A stretch of DNA of 64,000 bases from Acidobacteriota bacterium (GTDB lineage: Bacteria > Acidobacteriota > Blastocatellia > Pyrinomonadales > Pyrinomonadaceae): positions 434,001 through 498,000 of the forward strand of contig JADKBM010000011.1 of NCBI GenBank assembly GCA_016715115.1, written 5' to 3'. Positions 57,308 through 64,000 of the stretch are shown piece by piece. The position numbers and the translations under genes are program-made. Numbering within the stretch: the stretch's first letter is position 1; the number at the start of each line of letters is the position of its first letter. The notes under the pieces are model-generated. The model was not told the origin of the DNA and made no database searches. It saw only the letters and a list, made by a program, of their open reading frames with translations.

Positions 57308-57349
57308 AATAAGCTCGTTTGTAAGACGTGATGTCCTTTAGAAAGAGGG

Positions 57350-57390
57350 AAGTCCGGTGAGAAATGAATTCATTCCTTACCGGACTTTTC
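57350..57390 (+). terminator. Hairpin terminator between the repeat array and ccsA
   Basis: AAGTCCGGT (57350-57358) and ACCGGACTT (57379-57387) around a loop with the palindrome AATGAATTCATT; followed by TTTCCTTTT on the plus strand, and by a CTCTTTC tail on the minus strand, so it may end the ccsA transcript. Confidence 0.6.
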
Positions 57391-57408
57391 CTTTTGATCA
57401 AACGAATC

Positions 57409-59043
57409 CTACGCGTAACTGTGAAGTCCCGGCAGCAGATAACTGACCCCGAGATAGGTAAAGATCACGAGCAGGAATCCGACGATCGCGAAATACGCCG
57501 AGCTTCGGCCGCGCCAGCCACGGGAAATCCGAGTGTGCAAGAACGCCGCATAAGTCAGCCACGCGACGAGAGCACCGGTTTCCTTAGAGTCAAAGCCCCA
57601 AGGCCTTCCCCATGACTCGTTTGCCCAGATCGCGCCCGTGATGAGCAGCATCGCGAGTCCCGCGAAGGCGAGACAGGCCGTCTTGTACATCAGGCTGTCG
57701 AGCGCGTCGAGACTCGGGAGCCGTTCACGGATCGTCTCCGTGCGGAAGGAGAACAAGATGACAAAGAACGTTCCGGCGAGCGCCGTCAGCAGTCCCGCGA
57801 ACTCAACCGGGTTCGTATTCAAACTCGTGAAAAGCTTGCTCCCGTTGCTCTGGAAAAACTGGCGCCCGGCGGCTTCGAGTTGCTTCGGCGTGATGGCCGC
57901 GAACTCCTGGGCCGAGAGATTTTCACGCGACGCAAGTTCGCGTCCCACGCCGACGTATTGCGAAACGTTCGCTTCGAGCTGCGTTTGGAGCCGCGCCGGG
58001 ACGTCCGATGCCGCCTTCACGCCGCTAACCCAGAAGACAACCGCCAGGATTTGCGCGACGAGCGAGAGTTTGAGCAGTATGTGCCCGAATTTTTTTGCCG
58101 TCTCGTCGGATTTGTAAAGATATGCCAGGAACAGCGCGATCGCCCCGACCAGTAAAACACCCGCTCCGACCAGTGCCCAACCGACATACGGGATCTCGAC
58201 GCGGAAAAACGCGTTGAAAGGCTTTCCGCCCATCGGGTTCGGCATAAACGTGCCGGCACGATAGACACCCTCGGTAAAGATCGAAAATCCGCTAAGCGAC
58301 GCGAAAACACAGAGCGCGAAGATGCTCGCCCAGATCGCCATTCCCTCAACCTTGACATTGTCCTTGAGCAGATAGATGACAGCGATCGCAAAGCAGACGA
58401 GCGCGATGCCGTAACTCAGCGATGCGACGCCGACGTGGATCGGACGCCAATATGAATCAAGGATCGGCATCAGATTCGAGTGTTCGCCGCCGATGAAACG
58501 CGCCAGCGTCAGGATCAATGCTGCTAACGGCAGCGTGAAGGCGCTCAAAAACTGAAAGTTCTTGCGATGGATCAGCAACAGTGTCGTGATGCCGGCGCCG
58601 AACGCGAAGGCGATGCTCAGATCGTAAAGATTGGCGAACGGGATATACCTGAAGATCCAAGGTTTCACCATATTCCCGCTCTGCTGAAGCTGAATGAGTT
58701 CAAAGTCGTACGCGTTCACCCAACGAACGAGCCAACTCGACAAGTTGAAGAAAACTCCGAGTGTCGCTCCCCACAAACCGATCCGTTTCGCCATACCCGA
58801 CGGCGCGTAAAGGTTCGTCAATTCGAAAAGCGCGCCGAGAATGTAGCACGCGAGCGCGAGCATCATCAGCGCCGTATCGGAAACAAAGCCGGATCCGATC
58901 TGGACCCGCAAGCCAACCATCAGGAACGATCCGACGATCGCGAAGATCGCCGGTATGAATGACTTCCAACTCGCGGAGTCTATCGAGTCCGACAATTCCC
59001 GCGTCGTAAAGGCTTCGCCATGTAATCTCGTTGCTTCTTCCAT
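57409..59043 (-). CDS. ccsA: Cytochrome c biogenesis protein CcsA/ResC (System II)
   Basis: A 544-residue polytopic membrane protein. WANESWGRPWGFDSKETGAL near the C-terminus is the WWD-type heme-handling loop of CcmF/CcsA proteins (WGxxWxxDxKE), with conserved His on either side (LHTR, ...). With ResB it forms the System II holocytochrome c synthase that exports heme and attaches it to CxxCH. It lies 21 bases after resB on the same strand. The ~330-residue N-terminal part with 8-9 membrane segments is longer than in most bacterial CcsA (about 300-400). Confidence 0.92.
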   Translation of the reverse strand: MEEATRLHGEAFTTRELSDSIDSASWKSFIPAIFAIVGSFLMVGLRVQIGSGFVSDTALMMLALACYILGALFELTNLYAPSGMAKRIGLWGATLGVFFNLSSWLVRWVNAYDFELIQLQQSGNMVKPWIFRYIPFANLYDLSIAFAFGAGITTLLLIHRKNFQFLSAFTLPLAALILTLARFIGGEHSNLMPILDSYWRPIHVGVASLSYGIALVCFAIAVIYLLKDNVKVEGMAIWASIFALCVFASLSGFSIFTEGVYRAGTFMPNPMGGKPFNAFFRVEIPYVGWALVGAGVLLVGAIALFLAYLYKSDETAKKFGHILLKLSLVAQILAVVFWVSGVKAASDVPARLQTQLEANVSQYVGVGRELASRENLSAQEFAAITPKQLEAAGRQFFQSNGSKLFTSLNTNPVEFAGLLTALAGTFFVILFSFRTETIRERLPSLDALDSLMYKTACLAFAGLAMLLITGAIWANESWGRPWGFDSKETGALVAWLTYAAFLHTRISRGWRGRSSAYFAIVGFLLVIFTYLGVSYLLPGLHSYA

Positions 59044-59064
59044 AAATTTACCCCTTGCTTTAGG

Positions 59065-60681
59065 TTACTTGTTTGAATTTGATGAAAATCGTTCGACCAA
59101 CAAGCGGAACTTGTCCTCGAACGCCAAATGATTGCGGTTTGCATCGCCGCCGAACACCACTTCGAACTTTCCGTCCGATTTCTTCTCGACCATCGCCCAA
59201 ATGCGTCGGTGCGAAGTGAAGAAGACGAACATCAGCGCGCCCATAAGTCCGAAGCCGCCGATGTACCAAGCGATGAACGCGGCGTTGAACGGATCGTATT
59301 TGATCGAAAGAACGTGCGCCAGCGGTGACTTCGTGTACTGAGACATATGCCAACGATAGCCGGCTTTCGGCGCGGCGACCGGGGCGTTGTCGGGAAGTTT
59401 GTTCGCAAACGCGAACACCTTGATCGTTTCTTCAGGCTTGTCCGCCTTGGCCGGCGTGGTGACGCGCAAAACCGCGACCGGATTATTGTATTCGGCGCTC
59501 TGCGTCGTGAATTGGTTGCCACGCATCACGAAATCCGGCAAAAAATTCTCGTATTCGACCTTTGTCCCGTTCGGCAGGACCGCCGACTCGTTTCGCTTGA
59601 GAGTCAGCGTTACCGGCTGTTCATTCGCGTCTTCGGGCGTCAGCTGGAAGGTCATCGAACTCGCGCTGCCGATGGTGATCGCGCTAGCCTGAAAAAAACG
59701 GTAGCCGCGGTAAGTGTACGGATTGTTCAAACTCACGTCGGCGATCGTCTCACCGTAGCCGGGGTCGTCGATCTTGATCCTCGTTCGCCAGTCCATCGTG
59801 TTGTTGATCTCGATCTGTCCGCCGGTGTCGATCAGGCGTTGCTCGATCTCGAGACACGTGATTGTGAAGGGAAGTTCGACGTTGAACCGTTCCTGTTTGT
59901 CGAGCTTGAATTTGATCAGCTGGATCGTGTTCGATTTCTGTACCAGGTTGAAATCGCTCAGTACCTGGGGATTCGTGTCGGGCGTCAGCCGCACATCGGC
60001 GTCAAATCCGAATTGGTGCGCGACGAAGTGGCCAAGAAAGAGAATCAGCAAAAAGACGTGGACGATATAGGCTCCGATGCGGTTGAATCGCCCTTTCTCG
60101 CCGAAGACATAAAAGAAGTTCTGTTTTTCGATGCGACTGAAGTCCTTTTTCCCTGTCTCGTCGGTGGCGTAGCTCGAAACTTCATCCTCGGTGACCGTCG
60201 TTTTCCAGCCTTCTTTCTCGAAAACCTTGCGAATATCGTGCGCGACGTCCGCTTCGGCGGATCCATTGACGTTCACAACGGCGTTCTGCTTCTGGTTCAA
60301 CAACCATTTTTTTGTCGCCGTCTTTTTGGCATCGGCAATGTACGACCAGGCCCCCGGGAAACGATCGATCGAAGCCAGAACGATGTTCAGCGAAAGCAGC
60401 AACAGGAGTACGTTGTAGTACCAGCTGTAGTAGATGTCGAACAGGCTGAGCGCTCCCATCACCATTTTCTCGGCCGGTGTACGAGTCGCATAATAGGCGT
60501 CGAATCCCTGGACGTTCTGCTGGATGATGACCATTCCCAGGATCGACAGAAAAACTAGAATGCAGAGCACGACAACGCCGAAGCGCACCGAACTCAGGAA
60601 ATCCAACGAACTGTTGACGACGGAAGTTGATTTCTCTTTGGAAACACCTTCTGGTTTGATCGTTTCTTCTGCTGACGACAT
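59065..60681 (-). CDS. resB: Cytochrome c biogenesis protein ResB (Ccs1)
   Basis: A 538-residue membrane protein with three N-terminal transmembrane segments (FGVVVLCILVFLSILGMVII, YNVLLLLLSLNIVLAS, IGAYIVHVFLLILFLGHFVA), a large periplasmic domain (~230-470) and a final membrane helix (AWYIGGFGLMGALMFVFFTS). This is the ResB/Ccs1 layout; GAYIVHVFLLIL holds the conserved His thought to ligand heme. It is the partner of CcsA, encoded directly downstream. Its start faces ctaB across a 200-base divergent region with no other gene. Confidence 0.92.
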   Translation of the reverse strand: MSSAEETIKPEGVSKEKSTSVVNSSLDFLSSVRFGVVVLCILVFLSILGMVIIQQNVQGFDAYYATRTPAEKMVMGALSLFDIYYSWYYNVLLLLLSLNIVLASIDRFPGAWSYIADAKKTATKKWLLNQKQNAVVNVNGSAEADVAHDIRKVFEKEGWKTTVTEDEVSSYATDETGKKDFSRIEKQNFFYVFGEKGRFNRIGAYIVHVFLLILFLGHFVAHQFGFDADVRLTPDTNPQVLSDFNLVQKSNTIQLIKFKLDKQERFNVELPFTITCLEIEQRLIDTGGQIEINNTMDWRTRIKIDDPGYGETIADVSLNNPYTYRGYRFFQASAITIGSASSMTFQLTPEDANEQPVTLTLKRNESAVLPNGTKVEYENFLPDFVMRGNQFTTQSAEYNNPVAVLRVTTPAKADKPEETIKVFAFANKLPDNAPVAAPKAGYRWHMSQYTKSPLAHVLSIKYDPFNAAFIAWYIGGFGLMGALMFVFFTSHRRIWAMVEKKSDGKFEVVFGGDANRNHLAFEDKFRLLVERFSSNSNK

Positions 60682-60884
60682 TATTTGTAAAATCCCGCGG
60701 GACCGTATGAAGTTGATCCCGCCTTATCCTTTTATCGAAATGATAGCCCAGCGAGGACCTTTTGTCACATACGGAGTAATTAGTCCGCCTTAGATGATTA
60801 ATCAATATTGCTACTAGAACGAGTTTGGAAAAATCCAATCGAAAAGTTATTCTTGATTGAATAAAACTGTCACGAAGTAAATAA

Positions 60885-61787
60885 ATGGAAACGATAGGTG
60901 CAGAACTTGAGGACGCAAAGTCATATGGTTTGCGTGAAAAACTCGCGGCGTATTTCGAACTGACGAAACCGCGGATCGCATTCATGCTCGTGCTGACGTC
61001 CGCCGCCGGATTTTATCTCGGCAGTTCGGGCGGGTTCGACTTCGTGCTCTTCACAAATTCGGTCATCGGGATCACGCTTCTCGCGTTCGGGGTCGCGACC
61101 TTGAATCAATATCTGGAACGTCGAACCGATGCGTTGATGGACCGGACCGCAAAGCGTCCCTTGCCGACAAGCAAGATATCTCCGAACGAGGCGCTTGTTT
61201 TCGGCTTGGCGCAATGCGCGACGGCCGAACTTTATCTCTGGATCCTGGTAAACGGTTTGACGGCGATTCTCGGACTCGTCGTCATCGTCGGATACGTTCT
61301 GCTCTATACGCCGCTCAAGACGCGGACATCGGCCTCGACCGCGATTGGCGCGATTCCGGGAGCGATGCCGCCATTGATGGGCTGGACGTCGGCCGCGGAC
61401 AATATTACGCTCGCGGCCTGGACGTTGTTTACGCTTCTGTTTCTATGGCAGTTCCCACATTTTCTGGCGATCGCCTGGATGTACAAGGATCAATATGCGA
61501 AGGCGGGAATTCTAATGCTGCCGGTCGTCGAGCGCGACGGGCGCGTGACGGCGCGACAGATCGTGGTCTTCACGCTGATGCTTCTGCCGATCAGCTTGAC
61601 GCCGTTTTTCATCGGGCTGGCGGGAGTCTATTATCTTATCGGCGCGTCGCTCCTCGGGATTTGGTTTCTCTGGGCAAGCGTTGATATGGCGCGCACGAAA
61701 TCGGTTGCCAAGGCTCGGCGTCTCCTTTTGGTTTCGGTGATTTATCTTCCGCTGATCTTCGCCTTGATGGTTCTGAACCGGCAATAG
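60885..61787 (+). CDS. ctaB: Heme o synthase (protoheme IX farnesyltransferase)
   Basis: A 300-residue membrane prenyltransferase with nine hydrophobic helices. LTKPRIAFMLVLTSAAGFYL, NQYLERRTDALMDRTAKRPL (N-x-x-x-D-x-x-x-D Mg-binding, with RTAKRPL) and AIGAIPGAMPPLMGW are family signatures. It makes heme o from heme b and farnesyl diphosphate for a heme-copper oxidase. The next gene (oxidase subunit III) starts 3 bases after its stop. Confidence 0.95.
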   Translation: METIGAELEDAKSYGLREKLAAYFELTKPRIAFMLVLTSAAGFYLGSSGGFDFVLFTNSVIGITLLAFGVATLNQYLERRTDALMDRTAKRPLPTSKISPNEALVFGLAQCATAELYLWILVNGLTAILGLVVIVGYVLLYTPLKTRTSASTAIGAIPGAMPPLMGWTSAADNITLAAWTLFTLLFLWQFPHFLAIAWMYKDQYAKAGILMLPVVERDGRVTARQIVVFTLMLLPISLTPFFIGLAGVYYLIGASLLGIWFLWASVDMARTKSVAKARRLLLVSVIYLPLIFALMVLNRQ

Positions 61788-61790
61788 TCT

Positions 61791-62483
61791 ATGGTCACCA
61801 AGCAAAATACGTTGGGAACGGGCGTTCCCGGACGCGCGATCTCGAGCGGCGGGCCGGGCTCTTACGATTCGGGCGATCGCGGTCCGGATGACCGGCCTGA
61901 ATCTGTCGAAGAATCCGAATACGAGAAGAGTTTTTCCAAACCGCGCATCCTGACCTGGTTCCTGATGCTCGTGGTTCTGATGACCTTCGGCGGAGTGATC
62001 AGCGCTTATGTCGTTATCGCGACGAACGGCGTCCTCGAATGGAACCCCTTCGATCTACCGATACAGGTCTGGATAAGCACCGCGATCATCATTGGATCGA
62101 GCGTTACATATGTCGCGGCGGAGCGCGCCGTTCGACGGCAAAATCAGGACAGGGCAAAGAAGTGGCTCGTCGCGACGACGATCCTCGGGGCGATGTTCAT
62201 TTCGTCCCAGATCCTTGCCTGGTTCGAACTCGTCAAACTCGGCATATTCGTTCAGAGCAACCCGTACGCCGGGTTCTTTTATATCCTGACCGCGCTCCAC
62301 GCCGCACACGTCGCGGGCGGGATCATTGCGCTCGGTTACGTCGTGCTGATGACGTGGGATCGCCGACGGTTTGAGGCGGCAGTCGAACGCGTGACGGACA
62401 TCGCCGGCGCCGTCGGCTGGTATTGGCATTTTATGGGCGTCCTTTGGATCGTTCTGTTCCTGCTTCTCGGGTTCTGGAAGTAA
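61791..62483 (+). CDS. coxC: Cytochrome c oxidase subunit III
   Basis: A 230-residue membrane protein of five helices, shorter than mitochondrial subunit III, as in bacterial CyoC/CtaE types. After a ~55-residue charged N-terminus it shows WFLMLVVLMTFGGVISAYVV, SNPYAGFFYILTALHAAHVA (the conserved His-Ala-x-His near the end) and the final IAGAVGWYWHFMGVLWIVLF, a subunit III hallmark. It lies between ctaB and a DUF420 gene; subunits I and II are not in the window. Confidence 0.93.
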   Translation: MVTKQNTLGTGVPGRAISSGGPGSYDSGDRGPDDRPESVEESEYEKSFSKPRILTWFLMLVVLMTFGGVISAYVVIATNGVLEWNPFDLPIQVWISTAIIIGSSVTYVAAERAVRRQNQDRAKKWLVATTILGAMFISSQILAWFELVKLGIFVQSNPYAGFFYILTALHAAHVAGGIIALGYVVLMTWDRRRFEAAVERVTDIAGAVGWYWHFMGVLWIVLFLLLGFWK

Positions 62484-62491
62484 AGGTTTTT

Positions 62492-63034
62492 ATGGAAACT
62501 CTATCGGCGGCTCGGAAACAGTCGAATCTGATAATCAACGTGATCTCGGTCATCGTTCCGGTCGTGGTCGCGATACTGCTTGGATTGCCCCAAAAAGTCG
62601 ATCTCGGCGCTTGGACCAAGGGGCTGCCGCACGTTATCGGGACCATCAATTCGATCACCACCGCGCTTCTGGTGTTTGGGCTGATCTTCATAAAACTCAA
62701 GAAGATAAAACTGCATCAAGCGATGATGTCGCTCTCATTCGGACTTGGCGGAGTGTTTCTCGTCTGTTACGTCATCTATCATCTGACGAACCCGTCGAAC
62801 CGTTTCAACGGCGAAGGCTTTGTGCGCTATGTTTATTTTTTCACGCTGATTTCCCACGTCGCGCTTTCGCTCGTCGTCCTGCCGCTGGTTCTGCGGGCGA
62901 TGTATTTTGCGGCGAACGGACGCTTCGATGATCATCGGAGGGTCGCGCGATTCGCCTATCCGATCTGGCTCTATGTGGCCGCCACGGGTGTTCTGGTCTA
63001 CCTCTTCGTTTACCGTTTTTATCCGGCGGCGTAA
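62492..63034 (+). CDS. DUF420 membrane protein (CtaM/YozB-like)
   Basis: A 180-residue protein with five hydrophobic helices. ATG at 62492 with AAAGG a few bases upstream, 8 bases after the subunit III stop. KKIKLHQAMMSLSFGLGGVF carries the conserved His of DUF420 and FFTLISHVALSLVVLPLVLR a second; both may bind heme or copper. DUF420 proteins (CtaM in Staphylococcus) are needed for aa3/bo oxidase maturation, which fits the neighbours ctaB and coxC. Confidence 0.88.
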   Translation: METLSAARKQSNLIINVISVIVPVVVAILLGLPQKVDLGAWTKGLPHVIGTINSITTALLVFGLIFIKLKKIKLHQAMMSLSFGLGGVFLVCYVIYHLTNPSNRFNGEGFVRYVYFFTLISHVALSLVVLPLVLRAMYFAANGRFDDHRRVARFAYPIWLYVAATGVLVYLFVYRFYPAA

Positions 63035-63051
63035 AATATTTTTGCAAACCC

Positions 63052-63081
63052 TTGATTTTTCGAGTGGTTGAATGCTATATT
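63052..63081 (+). promoter_or_regulatory. Promoter of the riboswitch RNA
   Basis: TTGATT (63052-63057), 18-base spacer, TATATT (63076-63081); the start would be about 63088, just before the riboswitch. Confidence 0.55.
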
Positions 63082-63097
63082 GCCTTTGTTGAAAATT

Positions 63098-63250
63098 GAG
63101 ACGCCGAAGCCGTTTTTTTTTGTTTTGCGGCGCGGGGGAACCAAACGTTTCGCTTTTGCGGGACACGGGGCGAGGCATTCACGTGAATGCGGGGAAACTT
63201 CTTCATTCCTAGCCCGACAGCTAACCTCGTAGGTGGGCGAAGAAGCTACG
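63098..63250 (+). ncRNA. Cyclic di-AMP riboswitch (ydaO-yuaA class)
   Basis: The conserved blocks of this riboswitch appear in order: ACGCCGAAGCCG, then GCGGGGGAACCA, ACGGGGCGA, and AGCCCGACAGCTAACCTCGT followed by AGGTGGGCGAAGAAG. AACTTCTTC (near 63196) pairs with GAAGAAG (63238-63244). Such RNAs sense c-di-AMP and usually turn off cell-wall hydrolase or potassium transport genes. Here the only plus-strand feature downstream is a terminator. Confidence 0.9.
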
Positions 63251-63342
63251 AAAAAGATTTGCCTGTTTAGGTACGATTTTCCAAGTGCTTCGTGCCTTTG
63301 ATTTTTTCAACGAATCAAACAGACGTCCGTCTTCTCAAAGAG

Positions 63343-63375
63343 AAAAAAGTTCCGTCATTCGACGGAACTTTTTTT
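63343..63375 (+). terminator. Strong terminator downstream of the riboswitch
   Basis: GTTCCGTC, loop ATTC, GACGGAAC, then seven T; the stem is preceded by six A. It could be the expression platform of the riboswitch or simply end its RNA. Confidence 0.92.
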
Positions 63376-63575
63376 GTTTCAAACGGCCTCAAATCAGGTT
63401 CGTTTCGACCTTTTCGTCGAGAAATACGATAGCACGAATTGTTTCCGAATTACTTATGAATCGCCGCATTTCGGCGATTCGCAGCACTCTTTCGAGCATT
63501 TCGCGGGCGATCGTTGAAACAACTATCGCAGCGCAACCGGGTTCATTGCGATCCCGAAACCGGCTCTCACAGCCT
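63376..63575. other. Intergenic stretch with one hairpin
   Basis: No gene. GAATCGCCG CATTT CGGCGATTC (63458-63480) is a perfect 9-bp hairpin that may end or stabilise the opposed aminopeptidase transcript. Confidence 0.4.
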
Positions 63576-64000
63576 TTATTTCTCTCGAACCTGCAGGAGC
63601 GGAACCTTCAGTTCAGGGTCGAAGAGGATTTTGCCGGGCTTCGATGCCACCTTGAACGTGAAACTCTGCTGACGCTTGTTGATAGACAGTTTTTCGGACC
63701 GACGGGCGTTTCCCTCCGCGAAGTCGATATTGACGTCGAACTCGTAAGGCTCCGGCGACACTTCGTCGACGATCTGTGTTTGCTCGACGTCGAGGGTCAG
63801 GGTTCCCGCCCCCTCGTCGTAAGTTCGCACGTATCTTAGGATCGGATGCCGTGCGGCATAGACCCATTGCTCGAAAAAGCGGCCGAGGTCGCGACCTGAA
63901 ACTTCCTCAAAAACGCGCTTCAGGTCCTCGGTTTCGACATTCTGCCATTTATGGCGCTTGAGATAGGTTTTGACGGATTGCCAAAAGATCTCGTCGCCGA
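63576..64000 (-). CDS. M1-family aminopeptidase, C-terminal part (5' end outside window)
   Basis: The minus frame is open from the window edge to the stop at 63576, about 141 residues: GDEIFWQSVKTYLKRHKWQN, then VETEDLKRVFEEVSGRDLGR, FFEQWVYAARHPILRY. This is the end of the helical part of the M1 (gluzincin) peptidase domain (the F.......Y......T..D........SG.DL..FF..W...P block), followed by a ~75-residue beta domain (TLTLDVEQTQIVDEVSPEPY). The zinc site HExxH is upstream of the window. Confidence 0.88.
   Translation of the reverse strand, partial: GDEIFWQSVKTYLKRHKWQNVETEDLKRVFEEVSGRDLGRFFEQWVYAARHPILRYVRTYDEGAGTLTLDVEQTQIVDEVSPEPYEFDVNIDFAEGNARRSEKLSINKRQQSFTFKVASKPGKILFDPELKVPLLQVREK

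Noticed and set aside
63285..63839. Plus-strand gene controlled by the c-di-AMP riboswitch
   Set aside because: The frame runs through the terminator and then antisense to the aminopeptidase; low-complexity Arg/Ser-rich product with no family.

Overview
The window looks like chromosomal DNA of a soil-type Acidobacteriota, most likely class Blastocatellia (Pyrinomonadales-like). This is inferred from gene style: TonB-dependent receptors with an N-terminal carboxypeptidase-regulatory-like domain, a Ser/Thr kinase fused to a TolB/PD40 propeller and paired with an acidobacterial ECF sigma factor, ROK regulators, a System II cytochrome c assembly pair, and moderately high GC with little sign of phage or plasmid genes.

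Layout. 1-4.2 kb: end of a zinc metalloprotease (frameshifted), small membrane and lipoprotein genes, and a Ca2+/H+ antiporter preceded by the wreck of a second copy. 4.4-9.7 kb: a large TonB-dependent receptor, an APC permease flanked by REP-like palindromic repeats, and an AhpD-type peroxidase gene whose second catalytic Cys codon is TGA followed by a SECIS-like hairpin, so probably a selenoprotein. 10-19.9 kb: a secreted multidomain protein, then (minus strand) an operon of ECF sigma factor, Ser/Thr kinase, BON-domain protein, papain-like protease and acidic secreted protein. 20-28.5 kb: histidine degradation genes hutI and hutH with an opposed TonB receptor between them, then DinB-like, DoxX-like, DedA/ATP-grasp fusion and NRDE genes. 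28.5-33.6 kb: two paralogous VanY-like secreted proteins around a divergent pair of zinc-ribbon membrane proteins, with an IS256 transposase relic.

33.8-47 kb: a plant/fungal polysaccharide locus: GH5 relic, GH20, ROK kinase relic, lactonase, GH16, GH2, GH3, xylulokinase, xylose isomerase and a ROK repressor. Together these would cut beta-glucan, mannan, xylan or chitin oligomers and feed xylose into the pentose phosphate pathway. The GH3 gene is interrupted by about 800 bases of almost pure G/C that look like corrupted sequence. 47-57.4 kb: tRNA-Arg, nested inverted repeats, 14-mer and heptamer tandem arrays, a cytochrome c, an NHL-type propeller protein, an M48 protease, a very large P-loop ATPase (DUF6079/BREX-like, tentative), an AAC(6')-like acetyltransferase, and a GxxExxY protein beside a five-copy 120-143 bp repeat array. 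57.4-64 kb: respiratory chain assembly (ResB, CcsA, heme o synthase, oxidase subunit III, DUF420), then a c-di-AMP riboswitch with terminator but no downstream gene on its strand, and the end of an M1 aminopeptidase on the opposite strand.

The observations most worth follow-up are the candidate Sec-containing AhpD protein (9096-9662), the apparently orphan c-di-AMP riboswitch (63098-63375), the GC-only block inside the GH3 gene, the DedA/ATP-grasp fusion, and the repeat families around 45-47.8 and 56.6-57.3 kb.
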